Source: JBBKWX01 sp037969175
Lineage (GTDB): Bacteria > Bacteroidota > Bacteroidia > AKYH767-A > JBBKVM01
Assembly (NCBI GenBank): GCA_037969175.1
Contig: JBBKWX010000140.1
Location: forward strand, 1 to 12,638
Length of the DNA stretch: 12,638 nucleotides
Direction: 5' to 3'
Translations under genes and position numbers: made by a program
Shown: positions 6,018 through 12,638 of the stretch, one piece after another
Layout: each line of letters starts with the position of its first letter
Position numbering within the stretch: the first letter of the stretch is position 1
Notes under the pieces: generated by a model
The model's database searches: none
What the model saw: only the letters and a program-made list of their open reading frames with translations
What the model was told of the DNA's origin: nothing

Positions 6018-8705
6018 ATGAGCAAGAATAGAAGCAGTAAGATTGGGATTATCATACTTATCTCAATCGTTTTTTTAGCTGGGGTGATAGTTGCTATCCC
6101 ATTTTTATTTAAGGATAAGATAATTGCAAAAGTAAAGACCGAGATCAATAATAAGTTAAACGTTACAGTTGAGTTTAGCGATTTTGATCTAAGCATTTTC
6201 AGAAGCTTTCCAAATCTTTCATTGGGTCTTGACAAACTTTCAGTAGTGGGACAAGGTGATTTTGAGAAGGATACCCTTGCAAATATTGAGAAGTTGTATC
6301 TAAATATTGATATCATGTCGGTCATTAAAGGCGGACAACTAACTATTAATGCATTTGATCTGGACAAACCTGATCTGAGATTCATAGTATTGGAAAATGG
6401 TAAAGCCAATTGGGATATAGTTAAAGAAGATACTACTTCATCTTCTTCAGATGAATCCAGCTCATTTAAAGCAAAACTCCAATCATATTCGATTTCGAAT
6501 GGGCGTTTGGTTTATGACGATCGCGAACTAAAATTTATGATGCTTCTTGAGAAACTTGACCATAAAGGGAAAGGTGATCTTGCTGCAGATGATTTTACAC
6601 TATTTACTCAAACCAATGTGGACCAAGCCAGCATGTCGTATGAAGGTGTTTCATATTTAACAAAAGTAAAGACTGATATAAAGGCTGATATTCAGGTTAA
6701 TATGCCGGCTTTTAAGTTTACTTTTTATGAGAATAATATTAAGTTAAATGCATTTGCATTTAGTCTTGATGGATTTTTGGCCATGCCAAAAGAGGATATT
6801 GAAATGGATCTAAAATTGAATTCTCCCGAAAATGGATTTGCAGAATTGATGTCTATGTTACCCGGAGTTTATGCAGCTGATTTTGAAAAAGCAAAAGCTT
6901 CCGGTGTCGTAAGTTTAGCTGCTGCTATTAAAGGGGTTTATGGGGAGAAGAGCATGCCTTCATTTAATATCGACCTGAAGGTTGATAACGGGTCTTTCAA
7001 ATATCCTGATCTTCCCGAGTCTATTAATGATGTTGCGATTGATCTGAGAATCCACAATCCGGATGGGATAGAAGATAACACAGTGATCGATCTGAAAAAA
7101 TTTCATGCAGGAATTGGGAAAGATGTGATCGATGCAAAAGTGAATTTACGTAATCCAGTATCTGATCCGGCTTTTGATATGTATGTCAATGGAAAATTAG
7201 ATCTGGTTTCTATTACCAAGATCTTCCCAATGGAGGAAGGAAGCAAACTCGCAGGAAAGATAGATGCTGATCTGGCAATGAAAGGTAAGATGTCTTATAT
7301 AGATCAGAAAAAGTATGATCTGGTAGATGCAAAGGGTAATTTGACGATCAACAACTTGCTTTATACTACAAATTCAGATCCTCATCAAACTTCAATAGAT
7401 AATTTAGTTCTGAGATTTTCTCCAAGTCTGGTTTTCCTGGATAATTTGGTTGCTGATTATGCAGGGAGTGATTATCAAGCAAAAGGAACGATCAACAATC
7501 TTTTAGGGTATATGTTGAAAGATGAGAATTTGGTAGCTGACATTGCATTGAATTCCAAGCTTATCGATCTGAATCCTTTTATGCAGGATGACGGAAATAC
7601 GGCTTCATCTGATACAGCTGTAGCTGCAATTGAGATCCCAAGGAATATCGATTTCAAAATTAATGCTAACGTTGCTACTTTAAAATATGAAAACCTTGTT
7701 TTTCAACAAGTTTCGGGGGCAATGGCGATCAAAGACGGAGTATTGAATCTGAACGATCTTAAGTTGAACACGCTTGATGGTTCAGTGACCATGAATGGTA
7801 CTTATGACAGCAGGATAAAAGCTAACCCGGAATTTGATCTGAATTTAGCTTTGACAGGTTTGGATGTTCAGAAGACCTACCAAAGTTTTGAAGTGATCCA
7901 AAAAATGGCTCCTATAGCAGAGAAGGCTAGTGGTAGATTCACAACAGAGTTTGCAGTGAAAGGCAAAATGGATAAATATATGGAACCTGTATTGTCTTCT
8001 CTGACTGGAAAAGGCAGATTAGCAACAGCAGCCTTGGTTATTGCAGGATTTGAACCGGTGATTAAAGTAGCTGATGCGCTTAAAATGGACAAATTGAAAC
8101 AGTTGAATGTGACAGATGCAAATTTATCTTTCAATTTTATTGATGGTAGAGTCAATATTGCACCTTTCCCTGTGAAACTGTCTAACCTGGCATCTATTAT
8201 TGGTGGATCAAATGGATTTGATCAAACGATAGATTATGTAATGGCCATCCAAATACCAAGATCCGATTTTGGAGGATCTGCAAATGCTGTACTTAATAAT
8301 CTTGTTTCACAAGCTAACTCTAAAGGATTAAATGTGAATCCCGGAGAAATGATCAATGTGAATGTAAAGATTGGTGGAACGATCAAAAATCCAACAATAT
8401 CTACCGGATTGAAAGAAGCTGCAGGCAACGTTATGGAAGATCTGAAAGCAAAAGCTCAGGAAGAATTCGATAAGAAGAAAGCAGAGCTTGAAGCTAAGGC
8501 CCGAGAAGAAGCTGAAAAACTCAGAAAAGAAGCGGAAGATAAATTCAAATCTGAAAAAGAAAAAGTTGAGGCTGAAGCTGAAAGGCTTAAGAAGGAAGCT
8601 GAAGCAAAAGCAAAAGCTGAAGCAGAGAGATTAAAGAAAGAAGCAGCGGATAAAGCTAAGAAAGAAGCGGAAGATAAACTCAAAGGAATTTTCAAGCCTA
8701 AATAG
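6018..8705 (+). CDS. AsmA family protein with C-terminal TolA-like charged helix
   Basis: An 895-residue envelope protein. Residues 9-31 are a single N-terminal membrane anchor. The segment after it (KTEINNKLNVTVEFSDFDLS, then FRSFPNLSLGLDKL) is the typical AsmA N-terminal start. Residues 70-640 are mostly short alternating strands with many LD and DLK turns, consistent with a long beta-groove. Residues about 640-795 carry the AsmA_2-like end (GKGRLATAALVIAGF, IDGRVNIAPFPVKL, IGGTIKNPTIS). AsmA relatives such as TamB and YhdP are thought to bridge inner and outer membrane and move lipids, so a similar role is inferred. Residues 807-890 are an unusual Ala/Glu/Lys helix, treated separately. The start is 27 bases after the transporter and no Shine-Dalgarno is close. 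It is followed six bases later by the OmpA-family gene. Confidence 0.85.
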   Translation: MSKNRSSKIGIIILISIVFLAGVIVAIPFLFKDKIIAKVKTEINNKLNVTVEFSDFDLSIFRSFPNLSLGLDKLSVVGQGDFEKDTLANIEKLYLNIDIMSVIKGGQLTINAFDLDKPDLRFIVLENGKANWDIVKEDTTSSSSDESSSFKAKLQSYSISNGRLVYDDRELKFMMLLEKLDHKGKGDLAADDFTLFTQTNVDQASMSYEGVSYLTKVKTDIKADIQVNMPAFKFTFYENNIKLNAFAFSLDGFLAMPKEDIEMDLKLNSPENGFAELMSMLPGVYAADFEKAKASGVVSLAAAIKGVYGEKSMPSFNIDLKVDNGSFKYPDLPESINDVAIDLRIHNPDGIEDNTVIDLKKFHAGIGKDVIDAKVNLRNPVSDPAFDMYVNGKLDLVSITKIFPMEEGSKLAGKIDADLAMKGKMSYIDQKKYDLVDAKGNLTINNLLYTTNSDPHQTSIDNLVLRFSPSLVFLDNLVADYAGSDYQAKGTINNLLGYMLKDENLVADIALNSKLIDLNPFMQDDGNTASSDTAVAAIEIPRNIDFKINANVATLKYENLVFQQVSGAMAIKDGVLNLNDLKLNTLDGSVTMNGTYDSRIKANPEFDLNLALTGLDVQKTYQSFEVIQKMAPIAEKASGRFTTEFAVKGKMDKYMEPVLSSLTGKGRLATAALVIAGFEPVIKVADALKMDKLKQLNVTDANLSFNFIDGRVNIAPFPVKLSNLASIIGGSNGFDQTIDYVMAIQIPRSDFGGSANAVLNNLVSQANSKGLNVNPGEMINVNVKIGGTIKNPTISTGLKEAAGNVMEDLKAKAQEEFDKKKAELEAKAREEAEKLRKEAEDKFKSEKEKVEAEAERLKKEAEAKAKAEAERLKKEAADKAKKEAEDKLKGIFKPK
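8436..8702 (+). repeat. Low-complexity A/E/K-rich helix at the end of the AsmA protein, with internal repeats
   Basis: Encodes residues 807-895. From 807 to about 890 the composition is almost only Ala, Glu, Lys, Arg, Asp and a few Leu/Phe, with recurring ERLKKEA and KEAEDK units. The 18-base word AAAGAAGCGGAAGATAAA occurs exactly at 8526-8543 and 8661-8678, 135 bases (45 codons) apart and in the same frame, which suggests growth by internal duplication. There are no helix-breaking Pro or Gly residues until the GIFKPK end. Confidence 0.8.
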
Positions 8706-8711
8706 GATTGA

Positions 8712-10676
8712 ATGATGATGAAAATTAAGAGGCAGATTTTTTCATTTTTGCTTGTTCTTGCATTTTTAAGCTTCACCTATCCATTAGTTGCCCAACTTAA
8801 TGATGGATGCGGAATAAGTAAAAATAAGAAAGCACTCAAATATTTTAATGAGGCTTTAGCGGAATATAAGCAAAAGAACAATGCTAGTGGAGCTATTAAT
8901 CTATGTGTTAAAGCTATAGAAGCGGATGCTGAATATGCTGAAGCCTATTTGTTAATCGGAGATGCAGCACGTAAGCTCAAAGATTATAAGCGTGCAAAAG
9001 AAAGCTATATCAAGGTTATTGAGCTTTGTCCGGATATGAGTTCTGATGCTTATTACCATTTAGGCACCTATTTCTATTCACTGAAAAAATATAAAGAAGC
9101 CATAAAATACCTTAGAGGTTTTACGGAAGTAGATAATAAACCTGAAAGCAAAAGAAGAGAAGAAATAGACGAGCTATATGCGAAAGCATTGATCTATGAT
9201 CAACTATATAATTCTCCGGTGCCATTTGATCCCAAGCCATTAGACAGTATATGTAGTTTTGAAGATGAATATTTGCCGGGAATGTCGCCTGACAATGAGA
9301 TCATTTTTTATACCCGGCAATTTCAAAAAACTGCAATAGGTGAGCTTACCCCAAAAATGGCGGAAGAGTTTAGTATGAGCAAGAGAAAGGGGAGCGGTGC
9401 TTTTCCACCGGGAATGAAAATGAGCTATCCGTTTAATCAAAATGACAATGAAGGCGGTGCAAGTATCAGCATTGATAATAAGTTCATGTACTTCACTATT
9501 TGCAGACAAGAGGGAAGTAAGATCAATTGTGATATATACTATTCAGAATTTATCAATAATAGCTGGTCAGAGATCAATAATCTTGGATCAGACGTGAATT
9601 CTCCGGATGCTTGGGATTCCCAGCCTAGTATTTCTCCTGATGGAAAGACACTTTATTTTGTAAGTAACAGGGAGGGTGGTTATGGTGGCATCGATATTTA
9701 CAAAACGACCAAGTCGGATTCAGGAAAATGGGCAGTACCTGTAAATTTAGGGACTGAGATCAATACAGAAGACCATGAAAAGTCTCCGTTCATTCATCCT
9801 GATAACAAGACCTTTTACTTTTCCAGCAAAGGACATCCCGGTTTAGGTGGTTTTGATATATTCTTTTCAAAATTGAATGAGAATGGCAGCTTTTCCAAAC
9901 CTAAAAACATTGGTTATCCAATCAATTCGGATCAGGATGATCTTGGTTTCTTTGTAAGTACAGATGGTCTTACAGGGTATTTTGCGTCAAATAAACATCA
10001 GGGTAAAGGAGGATGGGATATCTACCATTTTGATCTCTACCCGGGAGCGAGACCTGAAAAAGTATTGTTTATCAAAGGTGAAGTTAGATCAGACCAAGCT
10101 ATACCGCTGGCAGCACGCATTGAATTGAAGAATGTCAAGACAAATGAGATTCAACATATTCAAGTTGATTCATTAACCGGTAAATATGCCTCCGTTGTTT
10201 TGTTTGATCAGGATTATATCATGACCGTTAAAAAAGAAGGATTTGCGTATTCCTCTCGATATTTTTCAGCAAAAGACTCTGCTTTAAACAGTCCGAAAGA
10301 GGTAGATCTGACTGTAAAACCTATTGAAGTAGGAACTTCCTACAAGCTTGAGAACATACTTTTTGGAACAAATTCATATGAACTGGAACCCGAAAGCAAA
10401 ACAGTGATAGATGGATTTGTTCAATTTCTGGATGAGAATCCAAAAGTAAAGATCAGTATTCATGGATATACGGATGATATTGGTGATGATCAGAGTAATC
10501 AGATCTTGTCAGAAGAACGATCAAAATCGGTATATTCATATATAATTCAATCTGGTGTTCAGTCCAATAGAGTGAACTATAAAGGTTTTGGTGAAAAAAA
10601 TCCGGTTGCAGATAATTCTATTGAAGTCGGAAGAGCATTGAACAGAAGAACTGAGTTTGTTATAACAGCAAAATGA
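8712..10676 (+). CDS. OmpA family protein: TPR, propeller, CRD and OmpA domains (PorE-like, T9SS)
   Basis: A 654-residue periplasmic or outer-membrane-associated protein. Order of parts: Sec signal peptide 1-28 (ends VAQ); TPR-like helices about 38-140; PD40/WD40-like propeller about 180-445, with repeated SPDGKTLYF, HPDNKTFYFSS and STDGLTGYFAS blades each followed by GGxDIY-type ends; carboxypeptidase-regulatory-like beta domain about 452-540; OmpA C-terminal peptidoglycan-binding domain about 545-654, with D588 in GYTDDIG and R603 in LSEER as the diaminopimelate-binding pair. This is the architecture of PorE (PG1058) of the Porphyromonas type IX secretion system, but Bacteroidota carry several paralogues, so the exact assignment is open. 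There is no lipobox at C33. Three consecutive ATGs (8712, 8715, 8718) follow AGGA at 8704-8707; the second or third fits ribosome spacing best. Confidence 0.88.
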   Translation: MMMKIKRQIFSFLLVLAFLSFTYPLVAQLNDGCGISKNKKALKYFNEALAEYKQKNNASGAINLCVKAIEADAEYAEAYLLIGDAARKLKDYKRAKESYIKVIELCPDMSSDAYYHLGTYFYSLKKYKEAIKYLRGFTEVDNKPESKRREEIDELYAKALIYDQLYNSPVPFDPKPLDSICSFEDEYLPGMSPDNEIIFYTRQFQKTAIGELTPKMAEEFSMSKRKGSGAFPPGMKMSYPFNQNDNEGGASISIDNKFMYFTICRQEGSKINCDIYYSEFINNSWSEINNLGSDVNSPDAWDSQPSISPDGKTLYFVSNREGGYGGIDIYKTTKSDSGKWAVPVNLGTEINTEDHEKSPFIHPDNKTFYFSSKGHPGLGGFDIFFSKLNENGSFSKPKNIGYPINSDQDDLGFFVSTDGLTGYFASNKHQGKGGWDIYHFDLYPGARPEKVLFIKGEVRSDQAIPLAARIELKNVKTNEIQHIQVDSLTGKYASVVLFDQDYIMTVKKEGFAYSSRYFSAKDSALNSPKEVDLTVKPIEVGTSYKLENILFGTNSYELEPESKTVIDGFVQFLDENPKVKISIHGYTDDIGDDQSNQILSEERSKSVYSYIIQSGVQSNRVNYKGFGEKNPVADNSIEVGRALNRRTEFVITAK

Positions 10677-11344
10677 GCAGTTTAGATAAAAAGATAGCAG
10701 CAATTGCCGGAGCAACCGGATTGGTTGGGAAAGCTTTGCAGCAAAAACTATTGAATGGAAGCGAATTTGATGAGGTTTGGAGCATCGGACGTAGAAGTTC
10801 AGGCATATTCCACCCGAAACTAAAAGAATGGCTTATATGGGCTGAAGACGAGTCCTTCGAAGAACCCGATAGATTAGATACTTTGTTCTGTTGTCTTGGG
10901 ACAACCTTAAAAAAAGCCGGCTCTAAATCAGAATTTTTCAGAGTAGATCATGATCTGGTGCTTGAATTTGCAAAATTAGGATTGAAAAAAGGAGCTGATT
11001 CTTATATTTTGATCTCATCAAAAGGAGCAGATTCCGATTCCCTCTTCTTCTATAATAGGGTGAAGGGAAAGGTGGAAAGTGACCTTAAGCTTTTGAAATA
11101 CAAACGACTTGCATATTTCAGACCCAGTATTCTTGCCGGTCCCAGGCATGAGAACCGATTTGGAGAAAAATTAGGATTAGCATTAATGAGAATGTTAACA
11201 CCTCTCATTCCCGGCTCGGATAGATTTAAGCCGACAGATTCTGAAATACTTGCAAAAGCGATGTTGAACCTTTCCCAAACAGATTTCGAAAGCCCAAAAG
11301 TCATCGAATCAATAGATATACCCCGGATTGCCGACGTAGAATAG
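10673..11344 (+). CDS. HTATIP2-like NAD(P)-binding Rossmann protein (atypical SDR)
   Basis: A 223-residue cytoplasmic protein of the extended/atypical short-chain dehydrogenase group, often annotated as an NAD(P)H-binding oxidoreductase. Seen: GATGLVG at 13-19 (dinucleotide-binding loop), CLGTT at 74-78, a long middle helix, ILISSKGAD at 112-120, YNRVK at 127-131 (Tyr and Lys of the SDR YxxxK pair) and FRPSILAGPR at 149-158. This arrangement resembles bacterial relatives of human HTATIP2 (TIP30). The substrate is unknown. The start codon overlaps the stop of the preceding gene (ATGA at 10673-10676), so translation is probably coupled, although nothing in the sequence links its chemistry to envelope proteins. 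No Shine-Dalgarno is visible. Confidence 0.85.
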   Translation: MSSLDKKIAAIAGATGLVGKALQQKLLNGSEFDEVWSIGRRSSGIFHPKLKEWLIWAEDESFEEPDRLDTLFCCLGTTLKKAGSKSEFFRVDHDLVLEFAKLGLKKGADSYILISSKGADSDSLFFYNRVKGKVESDLKLLKYKRLAYFRPSILAGPRHENRFGEKLGLALMRMLTPLIPGSDRFKPTDSEILAKAMLNLSQTDFESPKVIESIDIPRIADVE

Positions 11345-11367
11345 CAAATTCTTATTTAATCATTTCC

Positions 11368-11382
11368 TCCTTTTGAGAAGGA
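11368..11382 (+). other. Small hairpin downstream of the five-gene run
   Basis: TCCTT (11368-11372), loop TTGAG, AAGGA (11378-11382) form a 5-bp stem 24 bases after the SDR stop codon. No T-tract follows on the plus strand, so it is not a standard intrinsic terminator. The plus-strand run has no better candidate before it meets the rplS terminator region. Confidence 0.3.
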
Positions 11383-11389
11383 TATGCAC

Positions 11390-11422
11390 AAAAAAAAAGC
11401 CCAATCCGTAGGAAAGGGCTTT
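11390..11422 (-). terminator. Intrinsic terminator of rplS (minus strand)
   Basis: Read on the minus strand, AAAGCCC (11422-11416) pairs with GGGCTTT (11402-11396), and a run of T (the A-run at 11390-11398) follows. The loop can add an inner TCC/GGA pairing. It lies 17 bases past the rplS stop codon. On the plus strand the same stem ends in only three T residues, so it would stop the opposing transcript poorly. Confidence 0.88.
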
Positions 11423-11439
11423 GTAGATATGTTATAGAA

Positions 11440-11787
11440 TTAAGATCTTCTTTCTTCAATACGTGCCTTCTTACCGAAGATACCACGAAGATAGAATATA
11501 CGTGCACGACGAACGATACCACGTTTTTTCACTTCAATCTTTTCAATTTTTGGGCTCATGATTGGGAAGATACGCTCAACACCAATGCCATTTGAAACTT
11601 TACGTACTGTAAAAGTCTCAGTAGCAGCTTCTCCTTTACGTTGTAAAACTACTCCTTCAAACTGCTGAATACGTTCTTTAGTTCCCTCACGGATCTTATA
11701 GTATACATTTACGGTATCTCCAGCTTTAAAGCTTGGATTTTCTTTCTTTTCAACCGTCTGTTCCTGAACAAATTTGATAACGTCCAT
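11440..11787 (-). CDS. rplS: 50S ribosomal protein L19
   Basis: Structural protein of the large ribosomal subunit, at the interface with 30S. The frame is open from 11826, but the true start is the ATG at 11787-11785 (MDVIKFV), giving 115 residues, the standard length. The 13 extra upstream codons would cover the leader hairpin and have no place in the family. AAGGA lies 8 bases before this ATG, one of the few good Shine-Dalgarno sequences in the window. Family blocks seen: GDTVNVYYKI, ERIQQFEGVVLQRKG, FTVRKVSNGIGVERIFP, SPKIEKIEV and RRARIFYLRGIFGKKARI. It is downstream of trmD on the same strand, 88 bases away, and ends in a clear terminator. Confidence 0.97.
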   Translation of the reverse strand: MDVIKFVQEQTVEKKENPSFKAGDTVNVYYKIREGTKERIQQFEGVVLQRKGEAATETFTVRKVSNGIGVERIFPIMSPKIEKIEVKKRGIVRRARIFYLRGIFGKKARIEERRS

Positions 11788-11806
11788 CTTGATATTCCTT
11801 TTATTA

Positions 11807-11820
11807 TCCCTGAAAAGGGA
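11807..11820 (-). promoter_or_regulatory. Hairpin in the rplS 5' leader
   Basis: On the minus strand, TCCCT (11820-11816), loop TTTC and AGGGA (11811-11807) form a perfect 5-bp hairpin 19 bases before the rplS ATG. If the promoter candidate just upstream is right, the hairpin starts almost at the 5' end of the message. It could stabilise the mRNA or act in autoregulation by L19, as ribosomal protein leaders do elsewhere. This is an inference. Confidence 0.4.
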
Positions 11821-11823
11821 GTG

Positions 11824-11856
11824 CAATATTACGGAATTATTTTCATCCTACCCAAA
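11824..11856 (-). promoter_or_regulatory. Candidate promoter for rplS
   Basis: On the minus strand, TTTG (11856-11853) and TAATATTG (11831-11824) resemble the -33 TTG and the -7 TAnnTTTG elements with one mismatch and 21 bases between them. It lies in the 88-base gap after trmD, so L19 could be made independently of trmD. Visual match only. Confidence 0.35.
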
Positions 11857-11875
11857 TAGGTAAAGAAAATAATTA

Positions 11876-12559
11876 TCAATCTTCATTGTTAATAAGTCCC
11901 GGTCGTCTTTGTTTGGTTCTTGACTCGCTTTGTTCGTGTCTCCATTTATCGATCTTGCCATGATCTCCTGAAAGCAGAATATCAGGCACTTTCCATCCTC
12001 TGAAGTCGGCCGGGCGGGTATAAACAGGGGGTGCCAGAAGGTCATCCTGGAAAGAATCGGAAAGGGCAGAAGTTTCATCATTTAATACACCGGGAATTAA
12101 TCTGATGATACTGTCGCTAAAGACAGCTGCTGCCAATTCACCACCGGAAAGCACGTAATCGCCGATAGAAATCTCTTTGGTTATGAAATGCTGTCGAACC
12201 CGTTCATCAATCCCTTTATAATGCCCACATAGGATCATTATGCTCTTGTAGCTGCTATATCGATTGCTCAATCCCTGATTCAACAGCTCTCCATCGGGAC
12301 TCATATAAATGATCTCGTCGTAACTTCTTTGGGATTTAAGATCCTCGATGCAAGCAACTATGGGTTCAGCCATCATAACCATTCCTGCACCACCTCCAAA
12401 GGCATAGTCATCAACAGGTTTATTCTTTCCTATGGCATAATCCCGGATATTATGCACATGAATATGCACAAGACCTTTTGTTTGGGCTCTTTTCAGGATA
12501 GAATCATCAAAAGGACCTTCCAGCAAGCGGGGTAGGAGTGTGAGGATATCAATTCTCAT
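11876..12559 (-). CDS. trmD: tRNA (guanine-N1)-methyltransferase
   Basis: Methylates G37 next to the anticodon using S-adenosylmethionine, which prevents +1 frameshifting. It is a 227-residue SPOUT (trefoil-knot) dimeric enzyme, cytoplasmic. Seen: DDYAFGGGAGMVM (50-62), the knot segments CGHYKGIDERV (111-121) and EISIGDYVLSGGELA (129-143), R153 in IIRLIPGVL, D168 in the SDSF linker matching the catalytic Asp169 of the Haemophilus enzyme, YTRP (180-183) and VPDILLSGDHGKIDKWR (191-207). The ATG at 12559 gives MRIDILTLLP, the normal N-terminus. It precedes rplS as in most bacteria, but neither rimM nor rpsP lies directly upstream. Confidence 0.97.
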   Translation of the reverse strand: MRIDILTLLPRLLEGPFDDSILKRAQTKGLVHIHVHNIRDYAIGKNKPVDDYAFGGGAGMVMMAEPIVACIEDLKSQRSYDEIIYMSPDGELLNQGLSNRYSSYKSIMILCGHYKGIDERVRQHFITKEISIGDYVLSGGELAAAVFSDSIIRLIPGVLNDETSALSDSFQDDLLAPPVYTRPADFRGWKVPDILLSGDHGKIDKWRHEQSESRTKQRRPGLINNED

Positions 12560-12563
12560 GCTG

Positions 12564-12571
12564 CAAAGTTA
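12564..12571 (-). promoter_or_regulatory. -7 promoter element almost touching the trmD start
   Basis: On the minus strand, TAACTTTG is an exact match to the Bacteroidota -7 consensus TAnnTTTG. Only four bases (CAGC) separate it from the trmD ATG. Transcription starting the usual handful of bases downstream would begin at or next to the A of the ATG, giving a leaderless or nearly leaderless mRNA. This agrees with the absence of any Shine-Dalgarno. A good -33 TTG is not visible at the expected distance. The rest of the edge region, 12572-12638, is AT-rich and shows no gene. Confidence 0.5.
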
Positions 12572-12638
12572 GGGTTATTTCCGGTTTGTATTTATGTAAA
12601 GTAATTGTTTAATAAATGATGGTTAATATATGTTCAAT

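Noticed and set aside
6011..6409. 132-codon minus-strand frame ending in a hydrophobic stretch
   Set aside because: The hydrophobic end is simply the reverse of the AsmA membrane anchor; not a separate gene.
8456..8776. 106-codon minus-strand frame rich in Ser, Ala, Leu and Phe
   Set aside because: It is the mirror of the Lys/Glu/Ala-rich helix of the AsmA gene. Such codon composition leaves the opposite strand free of stops, and the frame has no protein-like features.
8793..8810. Possible lipobox at Cys33 of the PorE-like protein
   Set aside because: The residues before the Cys are NDG, not the L-(A/S/T)-(G/A) pattern, and the signal peptide has a good ordinary cleavage site after VAQ.
11788..11826. 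N-terminal extension of L19 starting at 11826
   Set aside because: The 13 extra residues do not belong to the family, and the Shine-Dalgarno is placed for the ATG at 11787. The stretch is leader RNA with a hairpin.
1..12638. Defence system, mobile element, CRISPR array or biosynthetic cluster
   Set aside because: Every long frame is assigned to a housekeeping, catabolic or envelope family. There are no transposase, integrase, nuclease or toxin motifs and no regularly spaced DNA repeats.

Overview
The window looks like ordinary chromosome from a member of the Bacteroidota, probably an environmental lineage of the Chitinophagia/Saprospiria/Cytophagia type. Four things point there: a secreted protein with a type IX secretion (T9SS) C-terminal sorting domain, a TPR/propeller/OmpA protein with the architecture of the T9SS component PorE, promoter candidates of the TAnnTTTG type, and few Shine-Dalgarno sequences. 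The DNA is moderately AT-rich and coding-dense. No gap exceeds about 110 bases. I see no tRNA, rRNA, CRISPR array, insertion sequence, phage gene or attachment site.

Layout. (1) 1-1867, minus strand: the end of histidine catabolism, hutI (imidazolonepropionase) followed 20 bases later by ftcD (glutamate formimidoyltransferase, cut by the left edge). Together they turn imidazolonepropionate into glutamate and pass the formimino group to tetrahydrofolate. (2) 1977-3620, plus strand, divergent from hutI: a secreted protein of seven tandem ~62-residue repeats, probably a closed seven-bladed beta-propeller, with a T9SS tail. It ends in two tandem hairpins, the second a standard intrinsic terminator. 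(3) 3680-11344, plus strand: a tight run of five genes with gaps of 1, 27, 6 and -4 bases. They are aroC (chorismate synthase), an SLC1-type acidic amino acid symporter, a large AsmA-family envelope protein with a TolA-like charged helical tail, the PorE-like OmpA-family protein, and an HTATIP2-like NAD(P)-binding protein. (4) 11440-12559, minus strand, convergent with the run: trmD then rplS, with an intrinsic terminator after rplS.

How it fits together. The two catabolic genes form one pathway. The AsmA-like and PorE-like genes are both envelope-biogenesis genes and are probably co-transcribed. The propeller protein is a likely client of the T9SS to which the PorE-like protein may belong. 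trmD and rplS keep the ancestral order of the rpsP-rimM-trmD-rplS cluster, but the first two genes are not immediately upstream, and each remaining gene has its own promoter candidate.

I did not find a convincing undescribed system. The points most worth following are the AsmA protein with its charged tail, the seven-repeat T9SS client, the promoter element almost touching the trmD start codon (possible leaderless mRNA), and the 5' hairpin in the rplS leader.
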